NCBI RefSeq assembly: GCF_002879855.1
Contig: NZ_PNYB01000029.1
Coordinates: 1-64,000, forward strand
Direction: 5' to 3'
Length of the DNA: 64,000 bases
Source of the DNA: Trinickia soli
Lineage (GTDB): Bacteria > Pseudomonadota > Gammaproteobacteria > Burkholderiales > Burkholderiaceae
Every line of letters starts with the position of its first letter. Position 1 is the first letter of the stretch. The position numbers and the translations under genes are program-made. Below, one piece after another: positions 1 through 10,090 of this stretch. Under the pieces are notes generated by a model, which was not told the origin of the DNA, did no database searches, and saw only the letters and a list, made by a program, of their open reading frames with translations.

Positions 1-34
1 TCACCCGTTGCCGCTCTCGTTCCTTCGCGCTCAT
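1..34 (-). CDS. Transposase N-terminus (partial)
   Basis: A minus-strand ATG at 34-32 opens a frame reading MSAKERERQRV and leaving the window at position 1. A GGAAGGG stretch lies upstream as a possible ribosome binding site. Its place directly inside the terminal repeats of the IS end makes it the likely first codons of the element's transposase. Eleven residues are too few to name the family. Confidence 0.4.
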   Translation of the reverse strand, partial: MSAKERERQRV

Positions 35-127
35 CGACACTAGCCCTTCCACCGTGCCGCCCCCTCACGAACCAAAAGGGGACATTTGTACTTTGTTGGA
101 AGGGGACATTACGACTTTGGGCTAACA
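1..127. mobile_element. End of an insertion sequence (partial)
   Basis: Two direct copies of a terminal motif, GGGGACATTTGTACTTTG at 78-95 and GGGGACATTACGACTTTG at 102-119, run outward to a probable IS boundary near 127 (outermost bases TGTTAGCCC on the minus strand). Multiple short terminal repeats of this GGGGACATT-type are a known feature of some multi-repeat bacterial IS ends. The element continues left of the window, so its family cannot be fixed; an IS21- or ISNCY-like element is possible. No target-site duplication can be tested because only one end is present. Confidence 0.6.
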
Positions 128-428
128 GCCGGCGCCATGCGCTTGTCTTTTCGGCGGCGTTCAAGTACGCTCGAAGGCTCGCCCGATCCGCTTTCGCAGC
201 CGTTTGCGCGCATTGTGCGCATTCGCCCGCCTGTTTCCGCGCTACCCGCGCCCGCAACAGGCTCACGCAGCAGGCGCTTCGCATCCGGGCAAATCGCACA
301 CGCTGCATCCACGATTTCGCAGCCCTCCTTCGTCGTCGTAGCGCTCACGAGGCCGCGAGACCGAACGGCAGTCTTGCGGTTCTGCTTTTGGCGCATCGGC
401 GCGGTTTCTCCTCCAGTTCAGAACGACA
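128..428. other. Region between IS end and lysC
   Basis: About 300 bases with no convincing gene. Frames are open on both strands, but their translations are Arg/Ser-rich and resemble no family I recognise. In many Burkholderia genomes tilS lies just upstream of lysC; no TilS-like sequence is visible here, so the IS may have displaced or trimmed the usual neighbour (inference). The lysC promoter should lie here but no confident -35/-10 pair is seen. Confidence 0.4.
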
Positions 429-1679
429 ATGGCACTCATCGTACACAAATACGGCGGCACTTCGATGGGCTCGGTCGAGCGCATCAAGAACGTCGCCAAG
501 CGCATCGCGAAATGGCACAAGGCCGGACACAAATTGGTCGTCGTGCCTTCGGCGATGTCGGGCGAAACCAATCGGCTGCTCGGTCTCGCCAAAGAGATTT
601 CGAGCCAGCCGAGTCCGCGCGAGCTCGACGTCATTGCGGCGACGGGCGAGCAGGTCAGCGTAGGGCTCTTGTCGATTGCGCTGCATGATATCGGCGTCGA
701 AGCCGTGAGCTTCGCCGGCTGGCAAGTGCCGATCAAGACCGATAGCGCATTCACCAAGGCGCGGATCAACGAAATCGACGACGAGCGCGTCATGCGCGAG
801 CTCGATGCCGGGAAGGTGGTCGTCATCACGGGCTTCCAGGGCGTCGACCCGGAAGGGCATATCACGACGCTGGGCCGCGGCGGCTCGGACACGTCGGCCG
901 TGGCCGTCGCTGCGGCGCTCGAAGCGGACGAATGCCTGATCTTCACCGATGTGGACGGCGTCTATACGACCGACCCGCGTGTTGTCGAAGAAGCGCGCCG
1001 GCTCGACCGCGTGACCTTCGAGGAAATGCTTGAAATGGCGAGCCTGGGATCGAAGGTGCTGCAGATCCGTTCGGTCGAGTTCGCAGGTAAGTACCGGGTG
1101 AAGACGCGTGTGCTGTCGAGCCTGACCGACCCGATGATTCCGCTCGAGGAAGAAATGAAATCGGGCACGCTGATCACTTTTGAAGAAGACGAGACCATGG
1201 AAAAAGCAGTCATCTCCGGTATCGCGTTCCAACGCGACGAAGCGCGCATCGCAGTGCGCGGCGTGCCCGACAAGCCGGGCATCGCCTATCAGATTCTTGG
1301 CCCCGTGGCCGACGCGAACATCGACGTCGACATGATCATTCAAAACCAGAGCGTGCATGGCAAGACCGATTTCACGTTCACGGTCGGTCGCGGCGATTAT
1401 CAGCGCGCCATGGACATCCTGGTCAATCACGTGAAAGGCCACGTGAACGCCGAGGAAGTCGTGGGCGATCCGCGCGTGTCGAAGGTCTCGGTGGTTGGCG
1501 TCGGTATGCGCTCGCATGTCGGTATCGCAAGCAAGATGTTCCGGACGCTCTCGGAAGAGGGCATCAACATCCAGATGATCTCGACGTCCGAAATCAAGAT
1601 CTCGGTGCTGATCGACGAGAAGTATATGGAGTTGGCCGTCCGGGCGCTGCATAAGGCGTTCGAACTCGATCAGGCATAA
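429..1679 (+). CDS. lysC: Aspartate kinase
   Basis: Phosphorylates L-aspartate to 4-phosphoaspartate, the first step to lysine, threonine, methionine and diaminopimelate. The 416-residue length fits the monofunctional LysC class. The N-terminal amino-acid-kinase domain opens with KYGGTSMGS at residues 7-15 and contains the LGRGGSDTSAV loop near 150. Two ACT domains follow from about residue 265 (VRGVPDKPGIA; VVGVGMRSHVGIA) and are the usual site of feedback inhibition by lysine and/or threonine. The ATG at 429 is followed at once by the conserved N-terminus. No lysine-riboswitch-like leader is seen upstream. The gene is followed by tRNA-Ser. Confidence 0.97.
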   Translation: MALIVHKYGGTSMGSVERIKNVAKRIAKWHKAGHKLVVVPSAMSGETNRLLGLAKEISSQPSPRELDVIAATGEQVSVGLLSIALHDIGVEAVSFAGWQVPIKTDSAFTKARINEIDDERVMRELDAGKVVVITGFQGVDPEGHITTLGRGGSDTSAVAVAAALEADECLIFTDVDGVYTTDPRVVEEARRLDRVTFEEMLEMASLGSKVLQIRSVEFAGKYRVKTRVLSSLTDPMIPLEEEMKSGTLITFEEDETMEKAVISGIAFQRDEARIAVRGVPDKPGIAYQILGPVADANIDVDMIIQNQSVHGKTDFTFTVGRGDYQRAMDILVNHVKGHVNAEEVVGDPRVSKVSVVGVGMRSHVGIASKMFRTLSEEGINIQMISTSEIKISVLIDEKYMELAVRALHKAFELDQA

Positions 1680-1780
1680 GGCTGCGGGCTTGCCGCTTTC
1701 GGTCCGCGGTTTGCGGATCAGCCCGTGAGCACAACTGTCGAGCGAATCGGCGGCGCATTGAAAAAAATGTGCCGCATGAT

Positions 1781-1809
1781 TTGACCTACGTAACTGTTCC
1801 CGTTATTAT
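1781..1809 (+). promoter_or_regulatory. Sigma-70 promoter of tRNA-Ser
   Basis: TTGACC at 1781-1786, a 17-bp spacer, then TATTAT at 1804-1809. The spacing is ideal and the -10 box ends about 40 bp before the tRNA at 1851. Confidence 0.7.
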
Positions 1810-1850
1810 CTTGGTCTCGTTGCGCTGCCTCCCGGCGCAACGCAGATTTG

Positions 1851-1944
1851 GGAGACGTGGCCGAGAGGTCGAAGGCACTCCCCTGCTAAGGGAGCATCTG
1901 GGCCAAAACCTGGATCGAGGGTTCGAATCCCTCCGTCTCCGCCA
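1851..1944 (+). tRNA. serX: tRNA-Ser (GCU anticodon)
   Basis: A 94-nt type II tRNA with acceptor stem GGAGACG/CGTCTCC, genomically encoded CCA at 1942-1944, a long variable arm and a TTCGAATCC T-loop. The anticodon is GCT at 1885-1887 in the loop CTGCTAA, so it reads serine AGC/AGU. The standalone gene has its own promoter and terminator. The symbol is a family guess. Confidence 0.95.
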
Positions 1945-1955
1945 AAAGCGGTGAC

Positions 1956-1991
1956 AAAGCCCCGCAAGTTCTAGGACTTGCGGGGCTTTTT
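1956..1991 (+). terminator. Rho-independent terminator after tRNA-Ser
   Basis: A stem of AAAGCCCCGCAAGT with ACTTGCGGGGCTTT and a six-base loop, ending in a T-run at 1986-1991. It starts 12 bases after the tRNA CCA. Confidence 0.9.
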
Positions 1992-2093
1992 CTATTCCGG
2001 CCCATCATTGGCCGTTGGCCTATTAACAGCCAACGGCGGCCATCGGCGGCCAACAGCCCACGCCGCTGTCGTGGGGACCTCGGCGACGATCGA

Positions 2094-2744
2094 CTAGCTT
2101 TCTTCGTGTTCGAGTGCGGCCTGCACGACATCTGCAATGGCTTTGCCTAGGACGATATGCTGATCGGCGTCGAGATGAATACCGTCTCGGCGGCTGGCCG
2201 TCGTGACCGTACCGGCGTCGAAAACCATACAGCCTTGCGCCCGTGCGATGTCGCTGTAGGCTTCTGCCAGGCCGATGCAGCGCTCTTGGCCGCCGACGAA
2301 CTTCGGCATGACCGGGCCGTCGGGTACGCTGATCGCCGGCGGGACGACGATCAGCAAGGGGGGGATAGGCATGCCCGGTTCCACCGGGGCACGGCGTACA
2401 GCATCGATCAATGCGCTGATGCCTTCCGCTGAATGCCATGCGGTGTGGGAGTGGTCCGTCTGGAAATCGTTGGTGCCGAGCATCACGATCACCAAGTCGA
2501 GGGGAGAGTGCATCTCGACCACTTGCTCAAGGCCTACGATGCCGTTGCGTCCGGGCCTGAAAGGATCGTCCCATGCTGTCTTGCGGCCGTTCAGGCAGTT
2601 CTCGAAGACGCGTGCTGCGACCCCTCGCATACGTAAAGTGTTTTCCATCACGCCGGGCCAGCGCGCGTCAAACGTCAAGCGTTGACGGGTTCCGGGAACG
2701 ATGCCCCAGGATAGCGAGTCGGCATACACCAGAATCTGTTTCAT
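2094..2744 (-). CDS. SGNH/GDSL-family hydrolase (arylesterase-like)
   Basis: 216 residues. It begins MKQILVYADSLSWGI, where ADS is the block I of SGNH esterases (usual form GDS) and carries the nucleophilic serine at residue 10. MLGTND near residue 90 is block III, and DGIHLDADQH near the C-terminus supplies the Asp-x-x-His pair. The family hydrolyses short-chain or aryl esters; the natural substrate is unknown. No signal peptide is seen, so it is probably cytoplasmic. The start at 2744 is chosen because the family motif begins there; the longer upstream frame has no family similarity. Confidence 0.85.
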   Translation of the reverse strand: MKQILVYADSLSWGIVPGTRQRLTFDARWPGVMENTLRMRGVAARVFENCLNGRKTAWDDPFRPGRNGIVGLEQVVEMHSPLDLVIVMLGTNDFQTDHSHTAWHSAEGISALIDAVRRAPVEPGMPIPPLLIVVPPAISVPDGPVMPKFVGGQERCIGLAEAYSDIARAQGCMVFDAGTVTTASRRDGIHLDADQHIVLGKAIADVVQAALEHEES

Positions 2745-3340
2745 ATGGATTGCATTGGAACAAATGAGAGTGGGGGCGCTGGTTCTCAATAAACCATCTT
2801 CATGAGTTCGAAGGCCAGGATTTTGCCCGATATCGTCGTCCAGGTTCGGACCGCGAACGCGATCAGCACGCCGATGACTCGCCGCGCACCTTCGACCTGA
2901 TGCCCGGCGATCTCGTCTATCACACCTACGTTGATGCGCAGGGCAAGCCGCGTATCGATCCCGGGCCACTCTTGCTCCGCGGCGAACGGACGGCCTATCA
3001 CGATGTCGACGCACTCGTCGAGCAAGTGCGCCCGGGGGTAGTCGCCTGGGCGCAGTTGAATACGATCGGCGCAGCCATTCAACAGGGCGTGGACATGGAT
3101 CGGCTCGTGCTGGCCGGTGCGAGGCCGCGCGGCATGAGCAGGCGTCCAAGATCAAGCCCGTTGCACGAACGGCGCAGTCGTACGGCGCGCGCGCGTGAAG
3201 CCATGACGCAGGCCGGCGAGAATCGATTCTCCTTATTCGGAGGCAGGCAATCACGTGCCGCGAACGGCTCACGAGATCGGGAATCGCCGAAGCCGCACGG
3301 CGGGAACCGTGACGGTGCGTCACGCAGAGAGGAAAGGCGC
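2745..3340. other. Region open on both strands, no assigned gene
   Basis: On the plus strand the cbbY frame stays open back to a stop at 2765, and 2850-3140 translates into protein-like sequence with normal GC-rich codons (for example [20 protein letters not shown]). On the minus strand a frame ends at a TGA at 2786, only 41 bp before the GDSL gene, and also reads plausibly (for example [17 protein letters not shown]). Neither has a good start or a family I recognise. From about 3143 to 3340 the codons look non-coding. It may hold a gene remnant or an undescribed small gene. Confidence 0.35.
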
Positions 3341-4105
3341 ATGCAAGCATTGATTTTCGACGTCGACGGGACGATGGCGGATACCGAGGCGGCCCATTGC
3401 GATGCGTTCAACGCCGCGTTCTCGGAAGTCGGCCTGAACTGGCACTGGGATGAAAGCCTCTATGCGCGCCTGCTCCACGTGGCGGGCGGCAAGGAGCGCA
3501 TCGGTCATTATTGGCGTTGCGTCGAGCCTGAGGAGGCAGCCGGTGGCGCAATCGCTGAAACTATCGATGCGATCCATGCGATCAAGACGCGCTACTACGT
3601 CGAGCGCGTGCGCGGCGGCGCGTTGCCGCTGCGGCCGGGTATCCGCCGTTTGATGGACGAAGCGTGCGCGGCCGGCTTGGCGCTGGCGATCGCCACGACC
3701 ACGACGCCGGACAATCTCGACGCGCTGCTGTGCCCGGCGCTGGGGGCCGACTGGCGCAAGCGGTTTTCAGCCGTATGCGACGCGTCGACAGCGCCGGTGA
3801 AGAAGCCCGCCCCCGACGTGTATTACGCCGCGTTGCGCGAACTCGGGTTGCCGGCAGCCGAATGCCTTGCGCTGGAAGATTCGGAGAACGGACTGCGTGC
3901 GGCGCGCGCGGCGGGTATCCCGACGTTGATTACGACCACGGCCTACACCGCGCGGCAGCGTTTCGATGGCGCACTGGGCGTGCTGCCTTACCTGGGCGAC
4001 CCGGCCCGGCCGCTGCCGCACGGCATTGCCGAGGCGAAGCAGGGCTGGGTCGATCTAGACGCGCTGCGGCGCCTGCATGCGAATCAACGCAACGCCCTTG
4101 CGTGA
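3341..4105 (+). CDS. cbbY: CbbY-type HAD phosphatase
   Basis: A 254-residue HAD-superfamily hydrolase. It starts [20 protein letters not shown], the DxDGT motif I of the CbbY/beta-phosphoglucomutase-like group. TTTTPDN near residue 128 is motif II, and KPAPDVY with [17 protein letters not shown] (about 155-185) are motifs III-IV. CbbY of autotrophs dephosphorylates xylulose-1,5-bisphosphate, but no RuBisCO genes are in this window, so another sugar phosphate is possible. The start at 3341 follows AGAGAGGAAA. Its 3' end overlaps the convergent fghA end by 22 bp. Confidence 0.85.
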   Translation: MQALIFDVDGTMADTEAAHCDAFNAAFSEVGLNWHWDESLYARLLHVAGGKERIGHYWRCVEPEEAAGGAIAETIDAIHAIKTRYYVERVRGGALPLRPGIRRLMDEACAAGLALAIATTTTPDNLDALLCPALGADWRKRFSAVCDASTAPVKKPAPDVYYAALRELGLPAAECLALEDSENGLRAARAAGIPTLITTTAYTARQRFDGALGVLPYLGDPARPLPHGIAEAKQGWVDLDALRRLHANQRNALA

Positions 4106-4914
4106 TAGGAAATGTGTTCGCCGATAAAACTGGCGATGAAGTAGTAGCTGTGGTCATAGCCCGAACGTAGATTCAATTCCAACGGGTGTCCCGCTGCGTC
4201 GCAGGCTGCGCGCAGCAGCTCCGGCTTCAACTGCTTGTCCAGGAATTCGTCGCTGCCACCTTGATCGATCCGTAGCGGCAATCGTTCTGCCGCGGCCTTG
4301 ACGAGTTCCACCGCATCGTAGTCTTTCCAAGCTTGCCGATCGTCGCCGAGATAGGCCGTGAACGCCTTTTCGCCCCAAGGTACCTGGCTTGGTGCGACGA
4401 TCGGCGAAAACGCCGACACGCTGCGATAGCGTGCCGGATTGCGCAGCGCGACGGTCAATGCGCCGTGTCCGCCCATCGAGTGTCCGCTGATGGCGCGCGC
4501 CTGCGTGACCGGAAACTGCGCTTCGATCAGCGCCGGTAGTTCGTCGACGACATAGTCGTACATGCGGTAATGCGTGGCCCACGGCTGCCGCGTAGCGTTG
4601 ACGTAGAAGCCGGCGCCTTTGCCTACGTCGTAGCTCGGATCGTCGGCCACCTCGTCGCCGCGAGGGCTCGTATCCGGTGCGACGACGATGAGGCCGTGCT
4701 CCGCCGCGTAGCGTTGAGCGCCACTTTTCGTAATGAAGTTCTGCTCGGTGCAGGTGAGACCAGATAGCCAGTACAGAACCGGGCACGGCTGGCCGCGCAA
4801 GGCCGCGCTCGGCAGGTAAATGCCGAAGCGCATCTCGCATTGAAGGGTGGGGGAGGCATGCTTCCACACTTCCTGGTATCCATCATGACAAACGTGTCGC
4901 TCGACGCGTTCCAT
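4084..4914 (-). CDS. fghA: S-formylglutathione hydrolase
   Basis: Last enzyme of glutathione-dependent formaldehyde oxidation; hydrolyses S-formylglutathione to formate and glutathione in the cytoplasm. 276 residues, as usual for this esterase-D family. The nucleophile motif GHSMGGHGA lies near residue 145, the oxyanion region [11 protein letters not shown] near 50, and [10 protein letters not shown] (Asp) near 225 and GYDHSYYFI (His) near 257 complete the triad. It is the last gene of the frmR-frmA-gfa-fghA operon; its ATG lies 5 bp after the gfa stop, indicating coupled translation. Confidence 0.95.
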   Translation of the reverse strand: MERVERHVCHDGYQEVWKHASPTLQCEMRFGIYLPSAALRGQPCPVLYWLSGLTCTEQNFITKSGAQRYAAEHGLIVVAPDTSPRGDEVADDPSYDVGKGAGFYVNATRQPWATHYRMYDYVVDELPALIEAQFPVTQARAISGHSMGGHGALTVALRNPARYRSVSAFSPIVAPSQVPWGEKAFTAYLGDDRQAWKDYDAVELVKAAAERLPLRIDQGGSDEFLDKQLKPELLRAACDAAGHPLELNLRSGYDHSYYFIASFIGEHISYHARALR

Positions 4915-4919
4915 ATCGA

Positions 4920-5495
4920 TCAAGCCTCGCGGTAGGTGCCTTTGGCTTTGGCCGCATGCGTGGCCAGGATGTCCATCAACGCCGGACTGAGGCAATCGTA
5001 CGGCTCGAGTCCTTTCTCACGCAGCGTCTTGCGCACGTCGGCCATCGCAGACGGCGGCGTGCCGCTTTCGATGATGGACGAAACGAATGCGGCGAAACCG
5101 GGCCCTTCCCAACCTGCGTCCTTCGACAGCTCGGTGTGAATGAAGTCCAGGCCGTAGAACGCATGGTCCTTGTTCTCGATGCGCCCGAACAAATGCTTGC
5201 CGCAACCGGTGCAGGCGTGACGCTGAATCAGCGCCGATTCGTCCACAACCTTGAGCTTTTCGCCGTGCGCCGTCACCGTCAGCTTGTCGCGCGGCACCAC
5301 GCCCACGACGGAAAACAGGGCGCCGGCGGGTTTCCAGCACTTCGTGCAGCCGCACGCGTGATTGAACAAGACTTGCGAATCCACGCGGACCTCCACGGGA
5401 TCGGTTGCGCATGAGCATCGCAAGGTACCGCCTTTGAAATCGCTCGCGCCCTTCTGAATGCCGTGGTCGACGCCAGGGTGAATTGCCGTGGTCAT
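4920..5495 (-). CDS. gfa: S-(hydroxymethyl)glutathione synthase (Gfa)
   Basis: 191 residues. Gfa-family zinc protein thought to promote condensation of formaldehyde with glutathione. The cysteine clusters expected for two zinc sites are present: LRCSC near residue 27, HACGCTKCW near 48 and [15 protein letters not shown] near 95. It lies between frmA and fghA in the detoxification operon. The ATG at 5495 follows an AGGAG sequence. Confidence 0.93.
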   Translation of the reverse strand: MTTAIHPGVDHGIQKGASDFKGGTLRCSCATDPVEVRVDSQVLFNHACGCTKCWKPAGALFSVVGVVPRDKLTVTAHGEKLKVVDESALIQRHACTGCGKHLFGRIENKDHAFYGLDFIHTELSKDAGWEGPGFAAFVSSIIESGTPPSAMADVRKTLREKGLEPYDCLSPALMDILATHAAKAKGTYREA

Positions 5496-5549
5496 GATAT
5501 GTCTCCTGGTTGGTATGAGGCGTGATCGCTAATGATCAGTCATCAGCAA

Positions 5550-6698
<1,149 letters not shown>

Positions 6699-6721
6699 CT
6701 ATCGGCGGCCGCTGAATCCGT

Positions 6722-6997
6722 TCAACGAAGATATGAGCGCACGAGGGAGACGACGTCATCGATCGATCCTTGCTGCGCACCGTTTGTTTGCGCGACATGC
6801 GAAAACTCTTCTCGTAAGTGGCTTTCTAGAACACCAGCCATCAATCCGTTGATGGCGCCGCGCACGGCGGCTATCTGCTGAAGAATCGGACCGCAGTCTG
6901 CACCTTCCTCGAGCGCGCGCTCGAGCGCGTCGATCTGTCCTTTCACGCGGCGCACGCGGGCCAGGACGCGCTTTTTCTCTGCTGCGGTGTGTGGCAT
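6722..6997 (-). CDS. frmR: Formaldehyde-responsive repressor FrmR (DUF156/CsoR-RcnR family)
   Basis: 91 residues, all-helical DUF156 repressor. The N-terminus [21 protein letters not shown] closely follows E. coli FrmR. Pro2 and Cys35 (in GADCGP), the residues cross-linked by formaldehyde in the characterised protein, are present, and the helix [20 protein letters not shown] is typical. Position at the head of frmA-gfa-fghA supports the role. A matching G-tract operator lies just upstream at 7036-7054, so autoregulation with derepression by formaldehyde is likely. Confidence 0.93.
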   Translation of the reverse strand: MPHTAAEKKRVLARVRRVKGQIDALERALEEGADCGPILQQIAAVRGAINGLMAGVLESHLREEFSHVAQTNGAQQGSIDDVVSLVRSYLR

Positions 6998-7035
6998 TTT
7001 TCTCGCTATCGGAACTGGGGTGCAGTATAAGGTAG

Positions 7036-7054
7036 CATACTGGGAGGCAGTATG
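7036..7054 (-). promoter_or_regulatory. FrmR-type operator
   Basis: CATACTGGGAGGCAGTATG: perfect 6-bp arms around a seven-base G-rich centre. This TACT/G-tract/AGTA architecture is characteristic of RcnR/CsoR-family operators. It lies 39 bp upstream of the frmR start codon. Confidence 0.85.
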
Positions 7055-7248
7055 AAAGCCGAGATTTGAAATAGGCGCCCGGGCTTATTCGATGACACAC
7101 CGCCCTGCGTGAAATGCTTGCCGTTCACACCAGCATTGCGAGGTGCGACGCGGTGCGCGAAAATCACCGGTCATCTACGGCTGATTACTTTTGCGTAGGG
7201 GGCGGCGATGCCAATCGTGGCGTTCGCGCCATTGCGCGAACCTGTGTG

Positions 7249-7854
7249 ATGACGGATGCGCGAATTCCGGATCGTGATGTCATTGCCGATGCGCAGGCGC
7301 GCTTCAACGCGCTCGCAAACTATCAGGTCACGCTCGAATCGAGCGCTGCGGGAGCGAGGCCCATCGCGATCAGGTATAGCTATCGCAAGCCGGGCTTCGT
7401 TCGAATGGATTGCATCCGGCCGCATGCGGGCACGACCGTCGTCTACAGCCCTGAAACGGGGAAAGCTACGCTTTGGCCTTTTGGTTTCGGCAGGTTGCCG
7501 AAGCTCGAATTCAGCCCCGACAATCCTCTCATCAAGAGTGCGCAAGGGCATCGCATCGACCAGTCCGATCTCGGTGTCCTGCTGGTCAACGTTCGTGAAC
7601 TGCAACGACACGGCGATACGCAGGTCGTCGGCGTGCAGACGATCGGCATGCGCCGGGCGTTGCATGTGATCGTGACGCGTAGCCCGGGCCAGCGGGTGGC
7701 GGGTGTGTGCCGCTATGAATTGTGGTTCGATGTCGGCCTTGGGCTGCCCGTCAGGGCGGCGAGCGAGGGGGCGTCGGGCGAGCCGATCGAGACTGTGCTG
7801 ATGGAGGATTTGAGGATCGACGTGCCCGAATCGCAACTCGGGCCGTTCAGCTAG
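7249..7854 (+). CDS. DUF1571 family protein
   Basis: Function unknown; DUF1571 proteins share a LolA-like shape. Recognisable features are AQARFNALANYQVTLES, IRYSYRKPGFVRMD, SPDNPLIKSAQGHRIDQSDLG and a C-terminal PIETVLMEDLRIDVP. The 201-residue form starting at ATG 7249 is used; the frame extends upstream to 7114 but that part is not family-like. No signal peptide is apparent in either form, which is odd for this usually exported family, so the start is uncertain. It is divergent from frmR. Confidence 0.75.
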   Translation: MTDARIPDRDVIADAQARFNALANYQVTLESSAAGARPIAIRYSYRKPGFVRMDCIRPHAGTTVVYSPETGKATLWPFGFGRLPKLEFSPDNPLIKSAQGHRIDQSDLGVLLVNVRELQRHGDTQVVGVQTIGMRRALHVIVTRSPGQRVAGVCRYELWFDVGLGLPVRAASEGASGEPIETVLMEDLRIDVPESQLGPFS

Positions 7855-7965
7855 TCGATTCCCCCTTACATCGGCGGCTCCCCCCACCCCCGTCTTTCTC
7901 CACCACGATGCGTTGCGCCGTATAAGGCGATCCCATCGGGCGCTCTCCCGATAGCCGAAAGCCGC

Positions 7966-7987
7966 AAAAGTCCCTTAGCGGACAGAC
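7966..7987 (+). promoter_or_regulatory. Shared 22-nt element, copy A
   Basis: Begins AAAAGTCC and ends GGACAGAC, with the GTCC/GGAC arms separated by CTTAGC. It matches copies at 10002-10023 and 22924-22945 without gaps. It lies about 90 bp before the small membrane protein at 8079 and the pgm gene behind it. Confidence 0.5.
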
Positions 7988-8078
7988 TCTCGAATCCGCT
8001 GGTCCGATGATTTCTCTGTGGCACTTCATTACTACGGGAACCCGGATCACCGATCCTGAGCCGACCAAAGGTTACGCT

Positions 8079-8237
8079 ATGACTTACTCAATGTGGGGTG
8101 TCGCGATGTGGGGTATCGTGATTGGACTGATCCTGATTTTCGGCGTCTCGCTGGTTCGATACGGACACAGTCTCCGGCAAGGGCGGGAGGCCCGCGGGGT
8201 TGCCGGAGAACGGCAACGCCCGGACGACTCGCCCTGA
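8079..8237 (+). CDS. Small single-span membrane protein
   Basis: 52 residues with a hydrophobic stretch ([22 protein letters not shown]) followed by a basic, polar tail, consistent with one membrane segment. It has no recognised family. The ribosome binding site is weak (AAAGG about 8 bp upstream). It ends 29 bp before pgm and probably shares its transcript, starting downstream of the element at 7966. Confidence 0.5.
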   Translation: MTYSMWGVAMWGIVIGLILIFGVSLVRYGHSLRQGREARGVAGERQRPDDSP

Positions 8238-8266
8238 ACACGCCTGTTCCAGACATAGAGGCCGCA

Positions 8267-9940
8267 ATGAATATCAGTCCTCTCGCGGGCAAGCGGGCGA
8301 CGCATGCGATGCTCGTCAACGTCCCACGGCTTGTCACGGCCTACTACACCGATATGCCGGATCCGTCGAACCCGGCTCAAAGGGTCGCGTTCGGTACATC
8401 GGGACATCGTGGATCGGCCCTCGAGGGCAGCTTCAATGAATGGCACGTGCTGGCCATCACTCAGGCCATTTGCCGCTATCGCAGGCAGCACAGTATCGAC
8501 GGCCCGCTGTTTCTCGGCATCGACACGCATGCACTCTCGGAACCCGCATCCGCGAGCGCGCTCGAGGTGCTGGCCGCGAATGGCGTCGAAGTCATGATTG
8601 CGCAAATCGGCGAATACACGCCCACGCCCGCCGTGTCCCACTCGATCCTGGCGTACAACCGCCACCGGTCGTCAGGACTGGCGGACGGCATTGTGGTGAC
8701 GCCTTCGCACAACCCGCCGGAAAGCGGTGGGTTCAAATACAACCCGCCGAACGGCGGTCCGGCGGACGAGACTGTCACCGGCTGGATCGAGGCAGCGGCG
8801 AACGCCTTGCTTGAAAGCAAGCTCGACGGCGTGCTGCGCGTGCCGCTGTCAAAGGCGCTGCGCGCGACGACGACGCACCGGCATGACTTCCTCAACACTT
8901 ACGTCGGCGACCTCATCAATGTGATCGACATGGATGTGGTGCGCGGCGCGCCGATCCGCCTCGGCGTCGATCCGCTCGGCGGTGCCGGTGTGCACTATTG
9001 GGGGCCGATTGCCGAACGCTATGGCTTGAACCTTACTGTGGTCAATGAGGAGGTCGATCCGACCTTCCGCTTCATGAGCGTCGATTGGGACGGGCAGATT
9101 CGCATGGACCCTTCGTCGCCGTATGCGATGCAAATGCTGCTCGAGCAAAAAGAACGCTTCGACGTGGCCTTTGCGTGCGACACGGATCACGACCGGCATG
9201 GCATCGTCACGCGCGAGGCGGGGCTGCTGCCGCCGAATCACTATCTCACGGTTCTCGTCGATTACCTGTATGCGCATCGTCCGAAGTGGCCCGCTCATGC
9301 GGCGGTGGGAAAGACCATCGTCAGCAGCCAGATGATCGATCGCGTGAGCGAGAAGCTTGGCCGTGGGCTTTACGAAGTGCCGGTTGGATTCAAGTGGTTT
9401 GTGGATGGCTTGCTCGACGGTTCGCTGGGCTTCGCGGGGGAAGAGAGCGCGGGCGCTACCTGTCTGCGGCTCGACGGCTCGGCCTGGACGACCGACAAAG
9501 ACGGCATCGTGCCTGCGTTGCTCTCGGCCGAGATCACGACGCGCGTAGGCCGTGATCCCGCGGAGATCTACCGGGACCTGACTCAGCGATTGGGTGAGCC
9601 GGCCGAACGTCGCGTGCAAGCCGCGGCGACGGCGCAGCAGCGTGCTCTACTGGCGCGGCTCTCGCGTGCGCAGTTTCCCCATACCGAACTGGCTGGCGAG
9701 AAGATCGAGCAGGTGCTCGACCGCGCGCCAGGCAATCAGGCCGCCATTGGCGGCATCAAGGTCATCACGAAGAGTGGCTGGTTCGCCGCGCGTCCTTCAG
9801 GAACCGAAGATATCTACAAGATCTACGCGGAGAGTTTCCGCGGAGAGGCGCACCTGACACGCATCGTCGACGAGGCTCAGGCGATGGTCGACGCGATGCT
9901 CGCGGCACAGACGGCCGCGCATGATGGCACCCCGCAGTAA
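8267..9940 (+). CDS. pgm: Phosphoglucomutase (alpha-D-glucose phosphate-specific)
   Basis: 557 residues. Interconverts glucose-6-phosphate and glucose-1-phosphate. Phosphoserine loop [11 protein letters not shown] lies near residue 144, the Mg2+ loop [11 protein letters not shown] near 305, sugar-binding GEESAGA near 388 and the phosphate-binding [12 protein letters not shown] near the C-terminus. ATG 8267 matches the family start (PLAGKRA) and gives the usual length. Directly upstream of the glucan synthase, it would feed UDP-glucose synthesis for it and connect to the pentose-phosphate genes at 32-41 kb. Confidence 0.95.
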   Translation: MNISPLAGKRATHAMLVNVPRLVTAYYTDMPDPSNPAQRVAFGTSGHRGSALEGSFNEWHVLAITQAICRYRRQHSIDGPLFLGIDTHALSEPASASALEVLAANGVEVMIAQIGEYTPTPAVSHSILAYNRHRSSGLADGIVVTPSHNPPESGGFKYNPPNGGPADETVTGWIEAAANALLESKLDGVLRVPLSKALRATTTHRHDFLNTYVGDLINVIDMDVVRGAPIRLGVDPLGGAGVHYWGPIAERYGLNLTVVNEEVDPTFRFMSVDWDGQIRMDPSSPYAMQMLLEQKERFDVAFACDTDHDRHGIVTREAGLLPPNHYLTVLVDYLYAHRPKWPAHAAVGKTIVSSQMIDRVSEKLGRGLYEVPVGFKWFVDGLLDGSLGFAGEESAGATCLRLDGSAWTTDKDGIVPALLSAEITTRVGRDPAEIYRDLTQRLGEPAERRVQAAATAQQRALLARLSRAQFPHTELAGEKIEQVLDRAPGNQAAIGGIKVITKSGWFAARPSGTEDIYKIYAESFRGEAHLTRIVDEAQAMVDAMLAAQTAAHDGTPQ

Positions 9941-10001
9941 AGCGCTGAAAGTGCGTGAGAGCGGCGACGTGACGCCGGGCACCCGCTCGCAGGAAGCCGC
10001 A

Positions 10002-10023
10002 AAAAGTGCATTGACGTACAGAC
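10002..10023 (+). promoter_or_regulatory. Shared 22-nt element, copy B
   Basis: Begins AAAAGTGC and ends GTACAGAC. The preceding bases AGCCGCA are also shared with copy A. It lies about 70 bp upstream of the glucan synthase start at 10091. Confidence 0.5.
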
Positions 10024-10090
10024 TTGCGGCGTAGATGACGAGACGATCTCTGCTTGCCGCTTCGTTACGTCGGCGATCTGGATTACGCGC

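Noticed and set aside
128..428. Possible lysine riboswitch or tilS remnant before lysC
   Set aside because: No conserved riboswitch helices and no TilS-like sequence could be seen.
345..1652. 435-codon minus-strand frame antisense to lysC
   Set aside because: Mirror of a strongly conserved gene; His/Arg/Asp-rich translation with no family, typical of GC-rich shadow frames.
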